From Thozetella sp. PMI_491 (lineage: Eukaryota > Ascomycota > Sordariomycetes > Chaetosphaeriales > Chaetosphaeriaceae), in contig MU270069.1 in NCBI GenBank assembly GCA_021432635.1, positions 124,001 through 188,000 on the forward strand: a stretch of 64,000 bases of DNA, written 5' to 3'. The position numbers and the translations under genes are program-made. The notes under the pieces were generated by a model, which did not search any database, was not told the origin of the DNA, and saw only the letters and a list, made by a program, of their open reading frames with translations. Shown piece by piece: positions 22,204 through 31,998 of the stretch (position 1 is the first letter of the stretch; the number at the start of each line of letters is the position of its first letter).

Positions 22204-24694
22204 ATGGGACCCTACTCAACCGAGAACAAGCCCGCCGCCGCCCAGCTGGAAGAGTCACCATCAAGTCGCTCTTTTTTCTCGCGCTTCGGCCTCCCCATCC
22301 GGTCGCGCAGCGCGCGCAATATCGCCGACTTCCACGTCAGCCCGACCGACCCTCACCGCAAATATGCCGCCGGCGACCATGTGCACGGGGCTGTGGTCCT
22401 GACCGTCATCAAACCTATTCGCATCACCCATTTGACCGTCTCGCTTCATGGCTTCGTGCGTGTCTACAAGGGGCACGCCGCCGGCGGCAACGAGCCCATC
22501 GTCAATCCCGCCGAGGTCCCTGCGTCCGGCGGTGGCTCGCGTTTCAAGTACTTTGGCAACGGTCACGCGTCCCTGTTCCAGGACGAGCAGGTCCTCAGCG
22601 GCGACGGCAAGCTCGAGGTGGGGAAGTATGAGTTCAATTTCGATCTCATGTTTCCGAATAAAAACCTCCCAAGCAGCATAGATGTATGTCCGGCACTCCG
22701 ACCCTCCATGTCCTACCCCGGCCTGGCGGCGTACTAATGCCCGAGAACAGTTTGAACGCGGAACCATTTCCTACATGATCACAGCGACGCTCACACGGCC
22801 GACCTCGATATCGCCGACTACGACGTGCGAACGCAAGATAAACTTCCTTGACACTGTGGACGTCGGGCCGCTGGCACCCCCGCGGTCCCGCACCATCTAC
22901 CTGGAGCCCATTTCTAAGCGGTCCAGGAAGAGGAAGCCGCCGGAAGGGGATAGGGACAAAGCAGCGTCTGAAGCGACTGAACCGGCGGCGGACTCGACGT
23001 CGAGTCGACCAAACGAGAACTCGACTGAGGGATCCCACTCCGGGGCGGGAGAGGACCTGACCCCAGACTCCACGCACAACAATCCCCGAAGCCCGGTTCA
23101 CAGCGACATACGGAGCGTGAGTGGCGACAGTGCGGTGAGCGGGAGCACAGGGCTCAGTCGGGCGGATCCCATGAGCGGCGGCTCGGCGACTTCCCAGGCA
23201 GGCGGCGGCAGGATACCAGGCATGGACGACAGGACCATCACCGCCACCATAGAGCTTCTAAAGGGTGGGTGCTTGCCAGGTGATGTGGTGTCTATCAAGA
23301 TCTCGGTGCAGCACATCAAGAGGATCAAGAGCATGCACGGGGTCATAGTGACGCTCTACCGACAGGGACGCATAGATTCCTCCCCGCCAATATCACAGTT
23401 CAAGGAACTCTCGAAAGAGGAGGTGAAACGACTAGAGAAGGACGAGTACTATCCAAAGTCAAGGACGGGCCTGGGTGGTCTGTCCCTCACATCAGCCGGG
23501 CCGTGCAGTGTGTTCCGTAAAGACCTCTCACAGGCTTTCAGTCCCCTCATTATTGACCCCGGGACCTTATCGGCGAGCGTCAACACGGCGGTTCGCATCC
23601 CTGCTGATGCGTTTCCTACAATCAGGGGAGTTCCGGGCGAGATGATCAGCTTCAAGTATCAGCTTGAGGTGATCGTCGACTTAGGAGGGAAGCTAGCCGG
23701 GCAACTCCAAGGGGGGAATTCATCCTCGGGAGGAGGAACCCAGGGGGCCAGCGTTGGTGCACCCATCAACCCGTATGAGACTGGTGCGCCCTCGATCCCA
23801 TGGGGCTCGGGCCCGTCCATCATCGACACCGATCGGCTCCGGCGCGAGAAAGGTGTGATATCTGTCGTTTTTGAGGTTGTGGTTGGAACAGTAGATACGG
23901 CGAGGAACGACAAACGTGGCAAGGAAGCCGTCCGGCCCTCTGCCCCGATCCAGATTCAACATATTCCCGAGTCGGATGCATATGACATTGGTGCCCCCCA
24001 GAAAGGGGCCTACCCGGAAGGCTACAGGGACGATGGATATGGCCCAGAAGATCACCGACAGGACTATCCTGAGCAGTTCCCGCAGGAATACGCGCCTCCT
24101 GGTCTGCCGCTTCACCCGTACTGGAGCCCCGCTCAGGCGCAGCAGGCCGCAGCCCCTGTCTATGTACCGCCTCCAGAAGTGCCAGACGACAGGAACCTTA
24201 CCGAGAAGGAGCGAATTAGGAGGGCTGAAGAACGGCTGCTGCCCAGCCAGCCTGAGGCCGAGGCCCCCTCTGCCGGCCCGTCTACCTCTGCATATCTCAA
24301 CGGCGAAAACATATACGACGCCGACGATACACCACAGCCCGCCGAGGCCACGGTCAGCGCTCAGCCGAGCGCCCCCGAGGCCTCAGCGCCAACGCTTGAG
24401 GACCTGTCGGCCGGTCCAGGAGCGCACACGACTGACGATAAACAGGAGCTGGAGCGGCAGCGACTGCTCGCCGACGCGAGCTCACCACCAGTCTTTCCAG
24501 AGGATTACGACCTTGATGCTGCCGGCCCTAGCTCATCCGCACCAAGTGCGCCGTCGGGCCATTTCGAGCCTTCTGCGCCGACGCTCAGCGACGAGGAGGA
24601 ATATGGAACGCAGTACTCGTACAACAACATGGCCGGACCATCCACCCAGACGTCTTCGGTGCCGCCAGAACCCTTGCCACGGTACGAACGGTGA
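22204..24694 (+). CDS. palF: pH-response arrestin PalF/RIM8
   Basis: Exons 22204-22683 and 22751-24694, with a 67 bp intron (GTATGT...CTAATG...ACAG), give 807 residues. The join creates LPSSIDFERGTISYMITATL, a block typical of the arrestin fold in this family. The N-terminal arrestin domain covers about 30-230 and the C-terminal one about 330-560 (GCLPGDVVSIKISVQHIKRI). Between them is an acidic Ser/Gly/Pro-rich insert, and after them a Pro-rich disordered tail. PalF/Rim8 couples the seven-TM pH sensor PalH to ESCRT at the plasma membrane, leading to PacC processing under alkaline conditions. Another alpha-arrestin (CreD/ART type) is possible but fits the central block less well. Upstream PacC-type sites support the assignment. 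Confidence 0.88.
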
Positions 24695-25314
24695 TATAGA
24701 GGTGCATTCGGATCGCTGCCAAAAGCGCAGTCCTACAACTAAAGCATGGGTTTGGCGCGAGGATAGGGGCCACCAAGAAAGTGGAGTTAATGTGTCATGA
24801 CACCCCTTTTATTTTATTTTTCAGGCGGCATGTCATGACCGATCGTGTCTTGCGAGAACGGAGGGGAAGGGGCGTTCTAAAGTGACGATACCTAGTGTGT
24901 AATAGCTGGCTCAGCTGCACCTTAAGACATGTCTGGAAGAAATCCATATATATAAATGATTATGACCACTTTCTATCGCATTCTAAGCCAAGTTTTTCAA
25001 CGGTGCCACCTTAAATACAGCCCCTGCAGAGAGGCTCGTAATTCCTCTCGATGAACGAGTGTGTCCTATCCCCATGTAGCAGTCGCTAAAATTCCAGGTA
25101 ACGCCTACTTCCACGAGGTACTAATTTCCCTTTCTCTTTTTCATGTCGTCGATGTCGTCGATATCGTTAGATAGAAAGTACTCAAAACACATAAGCCTAG
25201 ATCGTTTCTTCGGTTGAGTAGAACGGCTCCCGTGGGGCGAATATAGAAAGAGTCACATGGCTTGTCCGCCTAGTAGCACCCACGAGGCGATGCCCGGCAC
25301 AGCCTTTATGGCCC
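24695..25314. other. Convergent intergenic region, palF / Cys-rich membrane protein
   Basis: About 620 bp between two stop codons, AT-richer than the genes, presumably both 3' UTRs. It contains short direct repeats of GTCGTCGAT around 25145-25160. No gene is seen. Confidence 0.6.
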
Positions 25315-27369
25315 TTACCCCTGTGTCCCATGCCCTGGGTACGGATATTGATAATTGGTTTGATATTGAGGCGGAGGGTCGACTTGCGCATACCCTGGCC
25401 CCATGCCAGGGCCTGCGGCCTCGAGCTCTTCCGGCATGACGTATGGATTGCCATCTAGTTCCTGTGAGTTGTATGTGTGTGCTGCCCAAGTATGGCTCTC
25501 TTGCCGGGTTTGGCGGTGATGGTTCTGCTGCTGCTCCTGCCGCCCATGCACTTGGGCTCGCCCAACTCCGTATCCATGATGCTCTTCGGGCTCCCCAACC
25601 GGCACCCCGTTCATGGCATCTACTTCGAACCATCGTGTCGCTTCGTTGCTATCCGCCTCGGCGGGTTGTATTGTCACGCTGGCGAGTTCTTGTGCCTGTC
25701 GGCTCCCACAAAGCGTCTGCGTCTGGCTCCCCACCGTCGCCATTGACGCTCGCCCATTCCCGCCCTTTTTGCTCCCTGATGGCCCGGGGCTAGGCGTTCC
25801 AATCCCCCCCACTAGCGTGGTGAACCCGGAGCTGGACCGCTGATGTCTCGCAGCCGCGGCCGCCTCCGTCGCTGCCAACTCGTTACTAGGCAGGGCTGAA
25901 TGTGCCGTAGCCGCAGCTGCAGCCGCCGGCGGCTGAAACTGCACACTATGGTGGGCCGGGTTAGGTGTGAAGCTAACTCGTGGAAGGGTCGGCTTCATCA
26001 TGAGCGTCTGCCCGGGCGGAGGCAGCTCCGGGTCGTAATTGAGGTAGCTGTGTGTAGCGTCTCCCTGCCAGGCGCCTTCGACCTTCGTCTTGTGCCGCCG
26101 GAACCAAATGAAGGCAACCAGACCGGCTAGGATGATAACAAAAGCGGCGGACCCTGCAGCAATACCAGCGATGGCTGGGGTCGACAGAGCCGAGCCCGAG
26201 GCGGAGGGTGCTGGTGTTGAGCTGGCAGTGGAGGTGATCGGTGCGAGGTCAGAAGTCTGGGTGAAGACAACATTGGCGGTGTTGGTGACGATCTGGGTCG
26301 TCCGGGGATGGGACGTTAGGGTAAAGGTGCTCGTGACGGTGGTAGTGAACTTGGCGTTCAGCGCCTTCGTAACAGTCTCGAAGATGGTAGTTTGGACGAA
26401 AGAGGTAACCGCGGTTGTCACCGTTGTGGACACAATGCTGTCCACGGCAGTGGTCTGGGTTACCAGAACGGTGGTAGTCAAGGTAGCCGGAGGATCGGCT
26501 CTCCGGATAGGCGCCAGGTCGTCCACCAAGTGGTTGAGCTTAGTTCCCAATCCGCGACCAGCGAGCACCCCCCAGGCAGCCTTCAGTGTCTGCAAGACTA
26601 TTGGTAGGGGTGATTCTGGCTCTTCGTGCGTATCGCCCCTCTCTTGGAATCGTTCTTGCTCAAGCAAGGTGGGTGTTCTTTTTGAACCAGCTGCTTCCGC
26701 GGTCACCGTTACCCACACAAGATCGGTCTGTGTAGCAGCATCTGTGACCGTCACTTCTACAGTCGAGACGACCGTTGAAGTGTCCACTTCGGCGAAGACG
26801 ACTGTGGCGACTTGAGTGGCTACGCGTGTGACGGTTTGGAAAATGATGGTAGTTGTCGTCGCCACAGAACTAGGGCAATGGTTAGTTAGAAGGATATGAA
26901 GCGACGTCTACCGCAGTACCAAGGCATAGGAGAGTCCTACTTACCCGCCGAGAATCGACGACGATGACGATACCTGACTGCTTATACATTTCCCTTCAGA
27001 GCATGTTTCGCCGCTGTCACAACAGCCCGTGCCGCAGCATGTCTGAGAGGAGCTGCAGCAGTATTTGCCCTGGGTGCAGCATGTCCCACAGCTGGAGCAG
27101 TAGCTGACACCATCGCCGAAGCAGTAGTTAGTTCCGTTTGGGAGACAATCTCGTTTCCAAATGTCGATGAGTCGTTCCTGGCTCCCATACAACGCTTGGA
27201 AGCCAGGAAGAGGGTCGTTGGCTACGGGTGGACATGCCGGGCTGGCCAGCCGGACTTCGCTGCAATCGGCTTCTGGATGGGAGCTGATGAGAGAGGATGC
27301 TGGGCTCCCGAAGAGAACAAGAGATAGTATCACAAACGCCGCCATGCGGCCTGCTACAGACAACACCAT
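25315..27369 (-). CDS. Cysteine-rich single-pass membrane protein (putative surface sensor)
   Basis: Exons 27369-26945 and 26869-25315, with a 75 bp intron (GTAAGT...CCCTAG, phase 2), give 659 residues. A signal peptide (hydrophobic AAFVILSLVLFG) is followed by a compact Cys-rich module at about 70-130, with paired cysteines (CGTCCTQGKYCCSSSQTCC). Then comes a long Thr/Val/Ser stalk with repeated TTVT-like units, a transmembrane helix (IAAGSAAFVIILAGLVAFIW, about 375-395), a basic stop-transfer RRHK, and a 260-residue cytosolic tail rich in Pro, Ala, Gln and His. The architecture resembles fungal Mid2/Wsc-like wall sensors, but the Cys module is not a WSC domain as far as I can see. Function is unknown; surface location is inferred from topology. 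Confidence 0.8.
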
Positions 27370-29081
27370 ATTGCGTTCATATTCGCCAAGAGCTATGTGC
27401 TGAACGAGCGGGGGGGCAGAGACTCTACATGCAGTTTCTCTCCCCCCGGGTTCGCTCGCCGCCCGCAGAGGTGGCCTTATACGTCGAATCGCCTACCTGG
27501 GCAGCTCTAGGCCAGCGGAGTGGGTGCGGAGGTGCATCCGACGACAAACGTCGCAAGCTTGAGCCATGTGGCGCGCTACCAGCCTGATACATTGCCGGTG
27601 CGGGCGCACCACCACTCTTGCTCGATAGCTACCGAAGCGCTGGGTGGCTAGGCTATGGGTGGTGGCATGCGTTTCGGTGTTACATGGCTTCAGCTGCCAA
27701 GGAGAAAAGAGCCTCGATTTCGGCACATGGAGCTCTCCACCCTGCTGATGGTGTGTCCTGCAACGTGAAGGGAGGGGCGGATGCCGCGCACCCTTAGGAA
27801 ACCACCAGGACAAACGGTTACACGTCCTTTCGAGAGGATGTAGGGGAGGTTGGCATTATCCGTGCTCACGGCGGGTAGCGACCTGACAACGCTGTATTCG
27901 ACGAAATCAAGAATCCCGGATGCCTATTCTGCGTCACTACCATTCGGAGGCGTCTGGGATGACCAGCAACGGGCTCCTCCCGATGTGTCCGAGAAGCGCC
28001 CACCTACTGAGTCCAGGCGTCTGCAAGGCGTCGGGCGAGAAGCGAGTCGGGCTGCTTATAGGCCATCCGGGCTATGGGGCTGGAGACGGCCCGACACCGT
28101 TCTGCGCTTTGGTGTGGGTGTGTCTGCTGGAGAGAGTCGGTCGCTTGGCTCTCTAGGGCGCGTGACTGGCCATGGCCGCGAAGGCTGTGCCACCAAGCTG
28201 AGGTCCGGTTCGCTATGCGTGGGACACCCTCACCGCCCGCATCCTGCGGCTATTTTGGGCTGAGAGTCAGAGAGCACCACCGCCGCCGCCGAGTCAACTA
28301 GTGGGCGGCTGGGCAGGAAGAAGGCGGCGGCGGCGGTGGTGGTATTGTTCGTGCTCCGTGGCGGACCGTTAGCGAGGTAAGCGCTTGCGTGCGCGGATGA
28401 TTGCCTATATTCCTATCGAAGCTTCCTTTTCGCGCTTGAGTCCTACCTGCTCCGCCCCTGCGTTTGCAGTCCTGGCCGCTTAACTGAAGGTTAGCCCCGC
28501 AGCAAAACTTGATCCGGTACCCGAGGTAACGTAGTGCGGCAAGGGACCTCTGCCTTCTGCCTTCCATGAGTGAGGATGGGCGGCCTCCCGACTATCAAGG
28601 TGAAGGCAGCCAGTCAATGGCTGACCTTGGCTGGTACCTCGAAGCCACAAAGTCGGCCCCCGGCCGTCAACCAGCGAAGGTGGAGGGAGTAGCACCTGGT
28701 CTAGACTTCTGTCGGTACTTAGAGAGAGCTGCCAGTCGTTGAGTGCTGGTTGGCCCACACTTTTGCACATGCACGTAGGGAAGCTTGGGAAGCTCAAAGG
28801 TACCTTAGGTAGTCAACATGCGTCTCCACAATCAAGTGCCCCGCAGATCAAGCAAGCTTTCCCGTCACACCAGTTAGTGGTAGGGCAAGCGCGGTGGGGA
28901 AGAAGCGCGCGGAGGGGGGTAGCTGCTTCTCAATCGCGACTTCGCCGCGCTCCCGTATCTAGAAGAGCGAGAACGACCTCGAATCCCCCGGCCCCCCATC
29001 CCCTACCCCCTCCTCCCACAGAGGCTGCGTGTAGTCCTAGTAGGATTACACCTCTAGCCTCTCTCCACCCCTCCAGTAAAA
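27370..29081. other. Divergent intergenic region, Cys-rich protein / SLD5
   Basis: About 1.7 kb upstream of both flanking genes. It includes a 17 bp perfect inverted repeat at 28275-28341 and pyrimidine-rich DNA (28985-29020) just before SLD5. Open frames here begin at non-ATG codons and show no family features. Confidence 0.55.
28275..28341. repeat. Perfect 17 bp inverted repeat (CCG/CGG hairpin)
   Basis: The left arm at 28275-28291 (CACCACCGCCGCCGCCG) is exactly complementary to the right arm at 28325-28341. The loop is 33 bases. It lies about 740 bp upstream of SLD5 and could form a very stable stem in DNA or RNA. Confidence 0.8.
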
Positions 29082-29890
29082 ATGGACATCGATGACATTC
29101 TACGCGAGGTGGACCCGGCCGCTCATTCGGTCCCCCAAGCGACACGAGACCTCCAGGCTCTGACGCGTGCATGGGTTGCCGAGAGATCTGCCCCCGAGCT
29201 CCTAGAGTACGCGATGGCCTACCCCCTAGCGTATGGCAGAGGACGACTGCTAACTCCGGGGCGCGACAGGTGGCCGGAAGATGGTCTGTTTGAGCGCATC
29301 AACGACCAGATCAAAGGGCAGATCGAGAAGGTCGAAGAGATGACGGGCGACATGGATCCAAAGACCAACTTTGCCCTCATAGTCATCCAGACGGAGTTAG
29401 AGAGATATCGATATCTAATGCGCAGCTACTTGAGAGCAAGAATCTCGAAGGTAGGAGTCGCTGATCCCCTTCGCCGTCCTCGGCGCGGTGCTCGTCTACC
29501 CCGTCCACGCCCCGTCTAACCAGAAGCCAGATCGACAAGCATACATTACACTACCTCTCAACCGATGTCCTGCGCTCACGCCTATCCGATATGGAGCTCG
29601 CTTACGCCACACGCCACCAGGCTCTCTTACATAACCACTATTTATCATCCTTCCTAGCGTCCTTCCCCCCGGCCCTCCAAAACTTGAATGATGCGACAGG
29701 CAACATCAACATGATTGAGTCACCAGACCTCGAGGCAGCTGTCTTCATAAGACTACTGAAGGATACGCTGGTCGAGGGCAGGGGAGTCGACGCCGATGGG
29801 GCTATGGATGGGCGCGAAAGCGATATTCTTATTTTGAGATGGAACGACGCAAAACCATTGGTGGAGGCAGGCAGCGCTGAACTGGTGTGA
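29082..29890 (+). CDS. SLD5: GINS complex subunit SLD5
   Basis: Exons 29082-29450 and 29531-29890, with an 80 bp intron (GTAGGA...GCCAG, phase 0), give 242 residues. The join reads [13 protein letters not shown], matching the family. The N-terminal helical A domain holds [25 protein letters not shown], and the C-terminal beta-rich B domain ends near the stop ([11 protein letters not shown]). GINS (Sld5, Psf1-3) is part of the CMG replicative helicase with Cdc45 and MCM. The length is close to usual for SLD5. ATG 29082 follows an A-rich context (AAAAATGG). Confidence 0.9.
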
Positions 29891-31254
29891 GACGACTAGG
29901 CTCGAAGGGAAAGAAAAAAAGGAAAACATATGAGAGAGAGAAAGAGAGAGAGAGACAAAGGAAGAGAAACACAAAAGATATGCCCTGAAGAGAGGTTTCG
30001 GCGCTTCCGTACCTGTGGAAGGAGCACACGACAGCCTGGGCCAGACTCCCAGATCTTGGTACCCCCAAGAGGTTCCAGTTGTGCTCACCGAGAGCAGCAG
30101 GCTTGAGGCACCAAAATGCCGCATGTGTACTTCCTAAATAGCCCAAATCCGGACCCTAGGACATCGAATTTGGTTCCTCGGGGCCGGATTCGATGGGGGG
30201 GGAAGGGGTTGTTGTTTGCCCCCCCACAGCCTCCGAGGGGTTTTCTCGAGTACGCCTTGCGACCTAGGAAATCTCACCAATCCAAATCCTTCCAACAACA
30301 CAGAAACGCTAAGCGCGACGAACCGCACACTACCAACCCCGCCGTCCGCGGCGCCATGGCCCGACCCGGAGAGTTGTGGTCGCCTGGGGTCCTGGTAGGG
30401 CTGACCTGTCAGAGAGCTGAGACCTATTGTACAAGCCTTGCAGCAGCCTCCCAGCCCTGCCCGCCTGTCTTTTGGGCCTTAGCCCGCTAGACAGCACGTG
30501 CCCGTCGGGATTCTCGCTCGTCGCAAAGAAAGGTGGATTTAGGTCCGTCGGCAATCCTAAACAACGGTCTTATTGAATATTGCTGCTGCCTAGGGTAAGG
30601 TAGGTACTTTTCTTTCACCTGCGCACCATGCTTGGTGAGGCGCGGGGTCTCAAACTGGTGTGCTGAGAGTGACCTTCCCCCCCTCCCCCCCAGAAGGCTT
30701 CAGTCCGTAGCGCAATATGATGCTAAACGGACAGCAGGGATTACACGGTGACTATTCTCGCGGGATGGAGAATGGCGATGCGAATCCCGCTGCTCGGGTC
30801 CGCCTGTTGTCGTGCCTGCTTGGACCTTATGTGCTGCGGGCATGGCCTACTTGTCCATGAGAGTGAGCACGATATAATCCGGCCCTGGGACGCAAGAGCT
30901 ACCCGACAGCCGGGAAGCCCATGCCATTGAATGATCCATCGCTTGCCACGACACGCACTACAAACCCAACCGCTTGCCCCGTGTCCTGCTCTTTTCATTG
31001 GTGTTGTGGCCTAGGATCCTGCGTTTCCGAACCTCCGTCCGCTTCCGCTTGGAACCAAGCAACAGACTCCAAGCTTCACAAATCCAACCAACCCGACCCA
31101 GACCAAAGGCGGCCCAGCGGCGCAGTGCACACACATATTACCAGGCGTAGGAACAATGTCGCGGGATTCCAATCGAAGATGCCATGATTCCATGGTAGCT
31201 CTCCATTCCACCCTCGCGAGCCTCTACAACCAGCAGACGTCCTATTACGGCGCC
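29891..31254. other. Intergenic region, SLD5 / SDR
   Basis: About 1.36 kb. A purine run of GA and A-rich units lies at about 29905-29965, right after the SLD5 stop. G and C homopolymer stretches occur near 30196-30225 and 30675-30690. An upstream ATG at 31156 is in frame with the SDR. No independent gene is seen. Confidence 0.55.
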
Positions 31255-31998
31255 ATGAGTTCTTCTAGCTACACTACCATTGTACTCATCACCGGTGCCA
31301 ACCAAGGCATCGGCTTCGAGATCGCCAAGAAACTGGGAACAGACCACCCTGACTATCACATCATCCTGGCCGGGCGGAGGCAAAACGCCGTGTACGAGGC
31401 CGTCGCGAAGATCCAGAACTTGGGCGCTTCTATTGAGGGCCTGATCCTGGACGTGACTTCCGACCAGTCCATCTCCAACGCCGCCCAAATAGTAGCGCGG
31501 ACCCACGGCCGCCTAGATGTCCTGATCAACAACGCCGGTATCTCTCGTTTCGATGGAGCCCGCCGACCCCGGGATCTATGGCACAGCATCTTCGACACCA
31601 ACGTCTTCGGCGCCCAGCTCGTCACCGAGGCCTTTCTCCCGCTCCTGCAGCAGTCGCAGACTACCAAGAGGATTGTCAATATGACGTCGTCGCTCGGCAG
31701 TTTAGCGCTGAGGCAGGACCCTTCGAGCGAGGACTACCATGTCAACGAGTTCATGGAGTACAGCGCCAGCAAGACGGCCCTCCACATGGTCACCATGTAC
31801 TATGCCCGGCAGTTTGATCAAGACCCCAGCTGGAAGATCAACCTCTGTTCCCCCGGCTTCTGTGCTACCAACCACAACCAATATTCCGCGCTAGAGCCAC
31901 CTGAGCTGGGGGCCATCAATGCCTGCCGCCTGGCGACGCTTGGGCCAGACGGGGAGACGGCGACGTGTTCCAGTAGGCACGGGCCGCTCCCGTGGTAA
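31255..31998 (+). CDS. Short-chain dehydrogenase/reductase
   Basis: A single exon of 247 residues from the ATG at 31255 (context GGCGCCATGA). An in-frame ATG at 31156 would add 33 residues that look unlike the family, so I prefer the later one. Classical Rossmann motifs are present: TGANQGIG near residue 13, NNAG near 90, a Ser in VNMTSSLG, and YSASK as the catalytic Tyr/Lys pair near 170. Such enzymes oxidise or reduce alcohols and carbonyls with NAD(P). Asn-Gln-Gly-Ile-Gly and an Arg pair after the second strand (AGRR) favour NADP. The substrate is unknown. There is no intron and no clustered partner gene. Confidence 0.88.
   Translation: MSSSSYTTIVLITGANQGIGFEIAKKLGTDHPDYHIILAGRRQNAVYEAVAKIQNLGASIEGLILDVTSDQSISNAAQIVARTHGRLDVLINNAGISRFDGARRPRDLWHSIFDTNVFGAQLVTEAFLPLLQQSQTTKRIVNMTSSLGSLALRQDPSSEDYHVNEFMEYSASKTALHMVTMYYARQFDQDPSWKINLCSPGFCATNHNQYSALEPPELGAINACRLATLGPDGETATCSSRHGPLPW

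Noticed and set aside
31156-31254. Upstream in-frame ATG for the SDR gene
   Set aside because: It would add 33 residues before the Rossmann fold that are not hydrophobic enough for an anchor nor typical of a targeting signal; the ATG at 31255 gives a standard length.
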